In this document: positions 1 through 6,304 of the stretch, one piece after another
Layout of the letters: each line of letters begins with the position of its first letter
How positions within the stretch are numbered: position 1 is the stretch's first letter
DNA from: JBDTYT01 sp040005555
GTDB lineage: Bacteria > Actinomycetota > UBA4738 > HRBIN12
DNA: 8,175 nucleotides
Assembly (NCBI GenBank): GCA_040005555.1
Contig: JBDTYT010000073.1
Coordinates: 1 to 8,175 of the forward strand
Reading direction: 5' to 3'
The notes under the pieces: model-generated
What the model saw: only the letters and a program-made list of their open reading frames with translations
Told to the model about the DNA's origin: nothing
The model's database searches: none
Position numbers and translations under genes: made by a program

Positions 1-1697
1 CGGGGATCGTTCGCCTCGTCGAGGAGGCCCAGAGGCAGAAGGCGCCGTTCGTCCGACTGGCCGACCGGTACGCGCTGCTGTTCATCCCGGTGACGCTCGT
101 GATCGCCGGCCTCGCATGGGCGATCAGCGGTGATCCGGTGCGCGCGCTCGCGGTTCTCGTCGTCGCGACGCCGTGTCCGCTCATCCTCGCCGCGCCGATC
201 GCGATCGTGGCCGGGATCTCACGAGCGGCCAAGCGCGGCATCATCGTGAAGGGCGGCGGGGCGCTCGAGACGCTCGCGCGCGGAACCGTGCTGCTGTTCG
301 ACAAGACCGGAACCCTCACCGCCGGCGTCCCGGAGGTCTCCGACGTCGAGGTGTTCGACGAGGTCGGTGGCGACGAGCTGCTGCGGCTCGCGGCCTCGCT
401 CGACCAGGTCTCGCCGCACGTGTTGGCCGGTGCGATCGTGCGAGCTGCGCGTCAGCGCGGTCTCGAGCTCGCGTTCCCCGAGGATGTGCACGAGGAGCAC
501 GGCGCCGGCATCGAGGGCCGGGTCGACGGTCGGGCTGTGTCGCTCGGCAAGATGAGTTGGATCACCCGCTCGATGGTGTTGCCCGCGCGAGCGCGGGACC
601 TGCGACGCAGGAGCGCGATGAACGGTTCGACGTGCGTGTTCGTCGCGGTCGAGGGCCGGGTGGCCGGCGCGCTACTGCTGGATGACCCCATCCGCCCGGA
701 CACGCCCAGGGTGATCCGCACGCTCCGCCGGGCGGGGATCAAACGCGTCGTGATGGTCACCGGCGATCACGCCGACGTCGCCGAGTCGGTCGGCATCGCC
801 ATCGGTGTGGACAGGATCTTGTCCGAGCGCGATCCGACCGACAAGGTCGATGCGGTGAAGGCGGAGGGCGAGTCGGGCGTCACGATCATGGTGGGCGACG
901 GCGTGAACGACGCGCCGGCGCTCGCCGCGGCCGACATCGGTGTGGCGATGGGTGCTCGCGGGGCGACGGCGTCCTCGGAGGCCGCGGACGTGGTGCTCGT
1001 CGTCGACCGACTCGACCGCATGGCCGAGGCGATCCGTATCGCACGGCGCTCGCGAGGGATCGCCGTACAGAGCGTGCTGGTCGGCATGGCCCTGTCGTTC
1101 GGGGCGATGCTCTTCGGCGCGTTCGGTCTGCTCGTCCCGGTGGCGGGAGCGATCGTGCAGGAGGCGATCGACGTGGCGGTGATCCTCAACGCGCTGCGGG
1201 CCCTGACGCCGGACAAGGCGAGCCGCCAGAGCCGCGGTCCCGGCTCGAACGTTGGGGAGCGGTTCCTCGCCGAGCACAAGGAGTTCGTGCCGTGGCTGCA
1301 GCGCATCCGCACGACGGCGGACCGGCTCGAGACCTTCCCGCCCGCCCAGGCGCGCGAGGAGCTCGAGCAGGTGCGGTGGTTCCTGCAGGTGCGCCTCGTG
1401 CAGCACGAGCAAGAGGAGGAGGCCGCGGTCTACCCGGTGGTGGCCAAGCTCATCGGCGGCGAGGACCCGATGGGGACGATGGAACGGGCGCACATGGAGA
1501 TCGAGCACCTCTCGCGCGTGTTCGGGCACCTGCTCATCGAACTGCCGCCCGAGGGCCCCGGCGTCGAGGACCTCGTCGACCTGCGGCGCGTGCTGTACGG
1601 GTTGCACGCGATCTTGCGCCTGCACTTCGCGCAGGAGGAGGAGGCGTACTCGTGGCTTGCCGACGAGCACGAGTTCGACGAGGTGACGGTCGGCTGA
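1..1697 (+). CDS. P1B-5-type metal-transporting ATPase with C-terminal hemerythrin domain, 5' truncated
   Basis: This is a heavy-metal P-type ATPase expected to export a transition metal across the cytoplasmic membrane using ATP. The frame is open from base 3, where VEEAQ...KAPF.RLADRYA matches the pre-TM segment of P1B pumps, so the true start lies outside the window. Residues below are numbered from the GTG at 90. The membrane metal site TPCPL is at 27-31, the phosphorylated Asp is D71 in DKTGT, TGD is at 224-226 and GDGVND at 269-274. Two last TM helices lie at about 325-372 and carry QEAID (357-361). The TPC motif, the QExxD motif and the tail are the features used to define subgroup P1B-5, for which Ni/Fe transport has been reported. 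The tail (about 390-520) is a hemerythrin-like domain with H396, H439xxxE443, H468xxxE472 and H512xxxE516, the usual diiron ligand pattern. The conserved HP dipeptide of the nucleotide domain reads HV (110-111). The stop is one base from that of the convergent kinase gene. Substrate assignment is inference. Confidence 0.93.
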   Translation, partial: GIVRLVEEAQRQKAPFVRLADRYALLFIPVTLVIAGLAWAISGDPVRALAVLVVATPCPLILAAPIAIVAGISRAAKRGIIVKGGGALETLARGTVLLFDKTGTLTAGVPEVSDVEVFDEVGGDELLRLAASLDQVSPHVLAGAIVRAARQRGLELAFPEDVHEEHGAGIEGRVDGRAVSLGKMSWITRSMVLPARARDLRRRSAMNGSTCVFVAVEGRVAGALLLDDPIRPDTPRVIRTLRRAGIKRVVMVTGDHADVAESVGIAIGVDRILSERDPTDKVDAVKAEGESGVTIMVGDGVNDAPALAAADIGVAMGARGATASSEAADVVLVVDRLDRMAEAIRIARRSRGIAVQSVLVGMALSFGAMLFGAFGLLVPVAGAIVQEAIDVAVILNALRALTPDKASRQSRGPGSNVGERFLAEHKEFVPWLQRIRTTADRLETFPPAQAREELEQVRWFLQVRLVQHEQEEEAAVYPVVAKLIGGEDPMGTMERAHMEIEHLSRVFGHLLIELPPEGPGVEDLVDLRRVLYGLHAILRLHFAQEEEAYSWLADEHEFDEVTVG

Positions 1698-1698
1698 G

Positions 1699-3615
1699 CT
1701 AGTCGATCGGGGGCGCGAGCGGCAGCCACACGCGGAACGACGCACCTCCGCCCGGCCGGTCCTCCACCCACGCGCGTCCCCCATGCAGCTGGGCGAATCG
1801 AGCCACGAGCGCGAGCCCGATCCCCACGCCCGGCGAGTGCTCGGGCACGCCAGGGCCCTGACGGAACGGCTCGAAGATCTGCTCGCGGTACTCGACGGGC
1901 ACCCCCGGCCCTTCGTCCTCGACGACCAGCAGGACTCCTTCGTCCTGGGGAGAGACGCGGGCCCAGATCGCCGTTCCGGCGGGCGTATGGCGGGCGGCGT
2001 TCGCTAGCAGGTTCTCCACGATCCGCTCAAACTTCGCGGGATCGACCTGTGCCCTGACCGTTACGGCCTCGGTGTGCACCTGCCTGCCGGCGAGGAGCTC
2101 GGAAGCGCCGAGGATCTGAACGAGGAGCGCGCCGACGTCGATGAGCTCCAAGTTCGGCTCGACGATCCCGCGGCCCAAACGGTCGAGGTCGAGCAGATCG
2201 TTCACGATGCGGTCGAGCTTGCGCGCGTTCGCGGCGATCCGTGAGGCGAGCTCCTTCGCCTCCTTCGCGTTCAGTTCGAGGTCGTGCCGTTCGAGCGTGA
2301 CCGCCAGCCCGAGGATCGCCGCGAGAGGCGTGCGCAGGTCGTGCGATACGGCCTGCAGGAACGTGTTCTTCATCTCGTCGACCTCGCGGAGCTGCATGGC
2401 CTGCTCGCGCTCGGCCTCGAGAGCCCGCTGGAGCTGGGCAGCTCGCTTTCGTTCGGTGATATCGACCCACACACCCTGCCAGAAGAGCGGCCGGCCCTCG
2501 TCGTCGCGGATCAACACCGCCTGGTCGTGCACCCAGACGACGTGCCCGTCCTTGGCCACCAGCCGGTACTCGATGTTGAACGCGGACTCGTCGCGCTCGG
2601 CCTGGTTGTTCGCCGACATCACGCGGGCGTAGTCATCGGGGTGCATGAGCCCGGGCCAGACCGCCTCGGGCCCCGTGATCTCCTCCGGCGCGTAACCGAG
2701 GAACCCTTCAACTTGCGGGCTGATATACAGCGTGACGTTCGACGGCTGGAGGGCCTCGAGGTACGTGACCACGGGTGTCTGCTCGACGAGCGCCCGGTAC
2801 CGTGACTCGGCCTCCCGGAGCTGCTCCTCGGCGCGTACCCGCTCCGTGATGTCGAGCATCACACCCTGCCAATACATCGGGGCGCCTTCGTCGTCGCGCA
2901 CGAGGTTCGATTCGTCCCGGAACCACACGGTACGCCCGTCCCTCGCGATCATCCGGTACTCGGTCTGGAACGACTCCAGCGTCTCATCCGCGATGCGGTT
3001 CTCCTCGCGCACGCGGTCTCGGTCATCGGGGTGGATCTGCGCGACCCACGTCTCGGTCGGGCCGAACCATTCCTCGGGGTCGACGCCGAGGATCTCGCGG
3101 ACCTGCGGGCCGACGAACACGATACCGGCCTGTCGATCGCCGACCGATTCGGTGTACGCGATGGCCGGGAGGTGCTCGACGAGGGCGCGGTACCGCGTCT
3201 CGACCTCGTTGCGGCGCTCCTCGGCGAGCTTCTGCCGCGTGATGTCGACCATCAGCCCTCGGACGACCAGCGGGGCACCCTCGATATCGGTGACGGTATG
3301 CCCGATGTCGCGGAGCCAAACGATGCCGCCGTCCTTGTGGATGAAGCGGTACTCGATGTCGTGCGGGCGAGCGTCGGTGATGCCGGCCATGAACTCCTTC
3401 ACCGCGTGCTCGCGGTCGTCGGGATGAACGTGGTCCGCCCAGAAACTCGGATCTTCGAGCCAGATCTTGGGCGGGTAGCCGAGCATCGACCACGCTCGCT
3501 GGCTCACGAACGTGAAGCGACTGGACGCGGCATCCGCCTCCCACACGACCGCGTCGAGATCCCCGACGAGCGCCCGCAGACGCCGGAGCTCGCTGCCGGG
3601 GCTGGCGCCGCTCAC
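1699..3615 (-). CDS. Soluble histidine kinase with three PAS domains
   Basis: A 638-residue sensor histidine kinase with no signal peptide or membrane helix, so it is probably cytoplasmic. It has three PAS/PAC units at about 12-130, 138-262 and 269-392, each with an HPDDR/HPDDY motif and ending in VDITxxxxA or LDITERxRA. A short coiled linker (393-415) leads to the HisKA domain with H-box SHDLRTPL (phospho-acceptor H425). The HATPase_c domain follows, with N box ENLLANAARHTP (534-545), G1 EDEGPGVP (566-573), F box IFEPFRQG (580-587) and G2 GVGIGLALV (596-604). PAS2 and PAS3 look like a recent duplication. The start is GTG, the only start codon in frame after an upstream TAG at 3655-3657, and it has no Shine-Dalgarno sequence. 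The protein lies 45 bp downstream of the GGT-like gene on the same strand, so readthrough is possible. No response regulator is visible nearby, so the partner and signal are unknown. Confidence 0.93.
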   Translation of the reverse strand: MSGASPGSELRRLRALVGDLDAVVWEADAASSRFTFVSQRAWSMLGYPPKIWLEDPSFWADHVHPDDREHAVKEFMAGITDARPHDIEYRFIHKDGGIVWLRDIGHTVTDIEGAPLVVRGLMVDITRQKLAEERRNEVETRYRALVEHLPAIAYTESVGDRQAGIVFVGPQVREILGVDPEEWFGPTETWVAQIHPDDRDRVREENRIADETLESFQTEYRMIARDGRTVWFRDESNLVRDDEGAPMYWQGVMLDITERVRAEEQLREAESRYRALVEQTPVVTYLEALQPSNVTLYISPQVEGFLGYAPEEITGPEAVWPGLMHPDDYARVMSANNQAERDESAFNIEYRLVAKDGHVVWVHDQAVLIRDDEGRPLFWQGVWVDITERKRAAQLQRALEAEREQAMQLREVDEMKNTFLQAVSHDLRTPLAAILGLAVTLERHDLELNAKEAKELASRIAANARKLDRIVNDLLDLDRLGRGIVEPNLELIDVGALLVQILGASELLAGRQVHTEAVTVRAQVDPAKFERIVENLLANAARHTPAGTAIWARVSPQDEGVLLVVEDEGPGVPVEYREQIFEPFRQGPGVPEHSPGVGIGLALVARFAQLHGGRAWVEDRPGGGASFRVWLPLAPPID

Positions 3616-3644
3616 CGAGGCTGGGACCGGGGGGATGGTCTCAC
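3612..3644 (-). CDS. Possible 10-codon leaderless mini-ORF overlapping the kinase start
   Basis: Reading minus from GTG at 3644-3642, the frame encodes VRPSPRSQPR and stops at TGA 3614-3612, overlapping the kinase GTG (3615-3613) as GTGA. A TAGCAT box (3657-3652) lies seven bases before this GTG. The kinase start has no Shine-Dalgarno sequence, so translational coupling from this mini-ORF would explain its initiation. The peptide is very short and Pro/Arg-rich, and it could be chance in GC-rich DNA. The support is positional only, plus the parallel arrangement before the GGT-like gene. Confidence 0.25.
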   Translation of the reverse strand: MRPSPRSQPR

Positions 3645-3651
3645 GCGGTCG

Positions 3652-3657
3652 ATGCTA
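3652..3657 (-). promoter_or_regulatory. Candidate -10 element (TAGCAT) for the kinase gene
   Basis: On the minus strand TAGCAT matches the actinobacterial TANNNT -10 pattern. It would place a start site near 3645, about 30 nt before the kinase GTG and directly at the mini-ORF GTG. It contains the stop codon that closes the kinase frame upstream. No clear -35 is seen. The box lies in the 45-bp gap after the GGT-like gene, so the kinase may have its own promoter as well as readthrough. Confidence 0.3.
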
Positions 3658-3660
3658 GAC

Positions 3661-5244
3661 CTAAACGCCGAGCGCCTCGCCATCTGCTCGCGGATCGGTC
3701 GCGACCTGGAGGTTTCCGCCGGCGTCGGCCACGATCACGTGGGCGTGACCCGCGTACCCATCCCGTTCCCGGAGTTCGACGAGGCGGTATCCCGAACGGG
3801 CGAACGCGTTTCGGACGCTCTCGGGCACCCCCGGCTCCAGCTCGACGAACCGGTCCGCGACGGGGAAGTCCATCCCGCCGACGAGGTACCTGGGAGCGTC
3901 GAGCGCCTGTGCGGGGGACATCGCGAGATCGAACAGGCGGATGAGGTTGCACGCGTTGATCTGGGGCTGCGCGCCGCCGCCCATCGAGCCCGCGACTGCG
4001 GCCAGCCGCCCACCCCGATGCACGAGGACCGGCATGAGCGTGTGCGCGGGCCGTTTGCCGCCCGCAAGCACGTTCGGCGACGCGGGGTCGAGCGAGAACG
4101 CGCTCCCTCGGTTGTGACACACGATCCCCGTCGACGGCTCGAGGATCCCGGAGCCGAAGCCGCTCGCGAGGCTCTGGATGAGCGAAACCGCTCGCCCGTC
4201 ACCGTCGGCGGTGACGAGCGCGATCGTGTCGCCCTGCAGCTGCGATGTCGGCGCGTCCGTGTCGCGCGCCCGGACACGGTCACAGAGCGCCGCGAGGCGC
4301 CCGTCCTCGAGCAGATCGGGCACGGGCACCTTCGCGACGCGTGGGTCGGCGTTGTGGCGGTCGCGCTCGCCGCCGACCGCGCGGATGGCCTCCGCGAACA
4401 GCTCGACATCGGATCCGAACGGGTCGGGGTCGATGCCGAGGCGCTCGATGATCGCGAGCAGCTGCAGCATCGCGAACCCCTGCGATGTGGGAGGCGCTAC
4501 GCCCACGTCGAGATCCCGGTACCGAGCCGTGATCGGCGAGTCGAGCTCGACCTCATGACGGGCGAGGTCCTCGAGGCTCATCGCGCTGCCGAGGGCGCGG
4601 ATGCCCTCCACGAGGCGTGCGCCGATGTCGCCGCCGTACAGCGCCGAAGGACCCTCGGCCGACAGGGAAGCGAGCGTGCGGGCGAGCGCGGGCTGAACGA
4701 GGGGGTCGCCTTCGCCGAGCGCAGTCCCGTCGGGCGCGAAGACCTGCCGCATCCCTGGATCAGCGAAGAGCTCGTCTGGTTCCCACGAGATGCTCTCGAA
4801 CAGCGATGACGCCACCGGCACGCCGTCCCGGGCCCATCCGATGGCGTGCTCGAACGCCCGAGTCCAGCCCAGGTTCGACCACCGAGCCAGCGCGTCCCAT
4901 CCCGAGACGGCACCGGGAACGGTGACGGTGGCCGGTCCCCGGTCGGGCATGGTGCGGCCGGCGGCGCGCAGGGCCTCGACGTCGATGTCGGCGGGCGCGG
5001 CGCCGCTCGCGTTGATCGCGACCGTGCGGCCTTCGGGCTCACGGACGAGCGCGAACAGGTCGCCGCCGACGCCGCACATGTCCGGGTACACGACGGCGAG
5101 CGTGGTCGCGGCCGCAAGCGCGGCATCCACGGCGTTGCCGCCCGCCTCGAATGCGGAGAGGCCGGCCCGCGAGGCGGCCCAGTGGGGTGAGGCGATCGCC
5201 AGCCGTCGCCCCCTGGCCGAGAGCGTTCGCACGGGGACGGTCAA
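3661..5244 (-). CDS. Gamma-glutamyltranspeptidase-like Ntn hydrolase
   Basis: A 527-residue member of the gamma-glutamyltranspeptidase family, whose members self-cleave to expose an N-terminal threonine and hydrolyse or transfer gamma-glutamyl or related amides. Family landmarks are ASPHWAAS..GL..F.AGGNAVDAA (18-42), MCGVGGDLFALV (56-67), GDTIALVTADGDGRAVS (338-354), QSLASGFGSGI (357-367), NRGSAFSLDP.SPN.LAGGKRP.HTLMP (378-405), GSMGGGAQPQI (419-429) and DPRADG (517-522). The predicted nucleophile is T340 in GDT. Classical GGTs have TTH(Y/F) here, whereas GDT followed by aliphatic residues fits the GGT-like/YwrD-like branch, so transpeptidase activity is uncertain. No signal peptide is present, which suggests a cytoplasmic enzyme. 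The start shown is TTG (5244-5242). A GTG four codons later (5232) is an alternative, and neither has a Shine-Dalgarno sequence. Homology begins near residue 12, so both are possible. The TTG overlaps the TGA of an upstream 24-codon frame, which allows translational coupling or, alternatively, a frameshift in the N-terminal coding sequence. Confidence 0.9.
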   Translation of the reverse strand: MTVPVRTLSARGRRLAIASPHWAASRAGLSAFEAGGNAVDAALAAATTLAVVYPDMCGVGGDLFALVREPEGRTVAINASGAAPADIDVEALRAAGRTMPDRGPATVTVPGAVSGWDALARWSNLGWTRAFEHAIGWARDGVPVASSLFESISWEPDELFADPGMRQVFAPDGTALGEGDPLVQPALARTLASLSAEGPSALYGGDIGARLVEGIRALGSAMSLEDLARHEVELDSPITARYRDLDVGVAPPTSQGFAMLQLLAIIERLGIDPDPFGSDVELFAEAIRAVGGERDRHNADPRVAKVPVPDLLEDGRLAALCDRVRARDTDAPTSQLQGDTIALVTADGDGRAVSLIQSLASGFGSGILEPSTGIVCHNRGSAFSLDPASPNVLAGGKRPAHTLMPVLVHRGGRLAAVAGSMGGGAQPQINACNLIRLFDLAMSPAQALDAPRYLVGGMDFPVADRFVELEPGVPESVRNAFARSGYRLVELRERDGYAGHAHVIVADAGGNLQVATDPRADGEALGV

Positions 5245-5315
5245 CTGGTTGTGGGCTCGGCGAACGAACCCTCGAAGCAGGACCGAACCGCGGGGGAGAA
5301 CAGGTTGAGCGTCAC
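5241..5315 (-). CDS. Candidate 24-residue leaderless small ORF upstream of the GGT-like gene
   Basis: A GTG at 5315-5313 opens a frame of 24 codons (starting VTLNLFSPAV, ending FAEPTTS). Its TGA stop (5243-5241) overlaps the TTG start of the GGT-like gene as TTGA. TACCGT (5327-5322) lies exactly six bases before the GTG, the same TANNNT-N6-start layout as the two plus-strand genes at 5372 and 6814. The frame is not the GGT frame. Reading explanations are: (a) a leader peptide whose translation feeds ribosomes to the Shine-Dalgarno-less TTG; (b) the true N-terminus of the GGT-like protein separated by an indel or a programmed frameshift; (c) chance. I do not recognise the peptide. Confidence 0.4.
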   Translation of the reverse strand: MTLNLFSPAVRSCFEGSFAEPTTS

Positions 5316-5321
5316 ATCGTC

Positions 5322-5327
5322 ACGGTA
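5322..5327 (-). promoter_or_regulatory. Candidate -10 element (TACCGT) for the GGT-like transcript
   Basis: Minus-strand TACCGT matches TANNNT and is followed after six bases by the GTG of the small ORF, so a transcript would start at or next to that codon. It gives a leader of about 70 nt before the TTG of the GGT-like gene. No convincing -35 was found. It sits in the 127-bp divergent gap, about 33 bp from the plus-strand -10 at 5360. Confidence 0.35.
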
Positions 5328-5337
5328 CCGCGAACCG

Positions 5338-5365
5338 GGGACACGCTCATGGCCGCCGGTAGGAT
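5338..5365 (+). promoter_or_regulatory. Candidate promoter (GGGACA-N16-TAGGAT) for the bactofilin-like gene
   Basis: GGGACA (5338-5343, four of six matches to TTGACA) and TAGGAT (5360-5365) are 16 bp apart. The -10 is exactly six bases before ATG 5372, which would place the transcription start at or beside the start codon, giving a leaderless mRNA. AGGA at 5361-5364, seven bases before the ATG, could instead serve as a Shine-Dalgarno sequence if transcription starts further upstream. The two readings exclude each other on one transcript. Confidence 0.45.
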
Positions 5366-5371
5366 GCCGCC

Positions 5372-6304
5372 ATGGTCGCCGTCCGGGCTTCGGTCCTTCT
5401 GTTCGCGTTCGCGTGCGGGCTGTTGCTCGCGCTGGCGGCGCCCGCCTCGGCTGCTGATCCCGGCGAACCCCAGGACCAGATCGTGCTGTCGGGCACGGTC
5501 GACGTGCCGCGGGGGCAGGAGGTCGGCGAGGTCGTCGTGTTGCACGGCAGCGTAAGCGTCGGGGGCGTCGTGCACGGCGACGTCGTCGTGTTGGACGGCC
5601 GGATCTCCGTGACCGGGCAGGTGAGCGGCGCGGTCGTGGCCATCAACGGGCCGGTATTCGTCGGCCCGGATGCGCAGATCGGAGGCGACGTCCTCGTCCG
5701 CGACGCGGTGACCGTGAAGGAGGGCGCCATGATCGGCGGGCAGGTCCGCCGGGGGACGGCGTTCACGCTGCGATCGCCGATCCGGGCGGTCGGGCGGTTC
5801 GCCTCGTGGCTCGCCGTCTCGATCTCGACGCTCATCCTCGGACTCCTGCTCATCCTGGTCGCGCCTCGCGGGGCGGACGCGGTGGCGTCGGTGGCCAGCC
5901 GTTCGCCCTGGACCAGCCTCGGGTGGGGGATCGCGGCCTTCGTCGGGGTCCCGCTGCTCGCGGTGCTGGCAGTCGCATCGCTGCTCGGCCTGCCGTTCGG
6001 GCTCGCGCTGCTCCTGTCGCTCCTGTTGCTGTATTTCGTCGGCTACGCCTGGAGCGTGTGGGCGCTCGGGCGCTGGCTATGGAAGCCGCCGAGGAGCCGA
6101 GCCCTCGCGTTCGCGTTCGGTTGGCTGATCGTCACCGCGGTGGCCGCGATCCCTGTCGTCGGTGGGATCGCGTGGGTGATCGGCTCCATGTTCGGTCTGG
6201 GCGCGATGAGCGTGGCCACCTGGAGGGCACGCGAGACCGGTGGCAAGCACCGCGGAGGCAAACCGCCACCGGCTGCCACCGAAACGGCGCGGTCCGGGGC
6301 CTAG
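5372..6304 (+). CDS. Bactofilin-like (polymer-forming) exported membrane protein
   Basis: A 310-residue protein with a clear signal peptide (hydrophobic core 8-22, APASA|ADP, predicted cleavage after A27). It then has an extracytoplasmic repetitive beta-rich segment (about 36-128) of short V/G/D turns such as GEVVVLHGSVSVGGVVHGDV, resembling the bactofilin/polymer-forming beta-helix. The C-terminal half holds about four hydrophobic segments (about 145-165, 185-203, 206-230 and 246-283) and ends in a basic, Pro-rich cytoplasmic-type tail. Proteins with an N-terminal bactofilin-like helix followed by several TM helices are annotated as polymer-forming cytoskeletal proteins. The exact role, whether envelope scaffold or sensor, is not known. 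The ATG at 5372 is supported by the signal peptide, which begins there, and by the promoter-like box six bases upstream. The TAG stop (6302-6304) overlaps that of the convergent gene, which encodes another solenoid protein. Confidence 0.82.
   Translation: MVAVRASVLLFAFACGLLLALAAPASAADPGEPQDQIVLSGTVDVPRGQEVGEVVVLHGSVSVGGVVHGDVVVLDGRISVTGQVSGAVVAINGPVFVGPDAQIGGDVLVRDAVTVKEGAMIGGQVRRGTAFTLRSPIRAVGRFASWLAVSISTLILGLLLILVAPRGADAVASVASRSPWTSLGWGIAAFVGVPLLAVLAVASLLGLPFGLALLLSLLLLYFVGYAWSVWALGRWLWKPPRSRALAFAFGWLIVTAVAAIPVVGGIAWVIGSMFGLGAMSVATWRARETGGKHRGGKPPPAATETARSGA

Noticed and set aside
1..1697. The ATPase-hemerythrin fusion as a novel architecture
   Set aside because: A hemerythrin-like domain at the C-terminus of a P1B-5 ATPase is already described (Acidothermus cellulolyticus). 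Only the HV variation and the context are kept as observations.
672..1784. A 370-codon open frame on the minus strand, antisense to the ATPase
   Set aside because: It is the in-register complement of the ATPase frame, is His/Arg-rich with no recognisable domain, and also runs past the kinase stop. It is a GC-driven shadow.
3031..4809. A 592-codon open frame on the plus strand, antisense to the kinase and GGT-like genes
   Set aside because: It uses the same codon triplets in reverse as both minus-strand genes, so its stops would require TTA, CTA or TCA codons, which are rare in GC-rich genes. The translated sequence is Arg/Asp/Glu-rich with no family motif, whereas the minus-strand proteins are full of conserved motifs.
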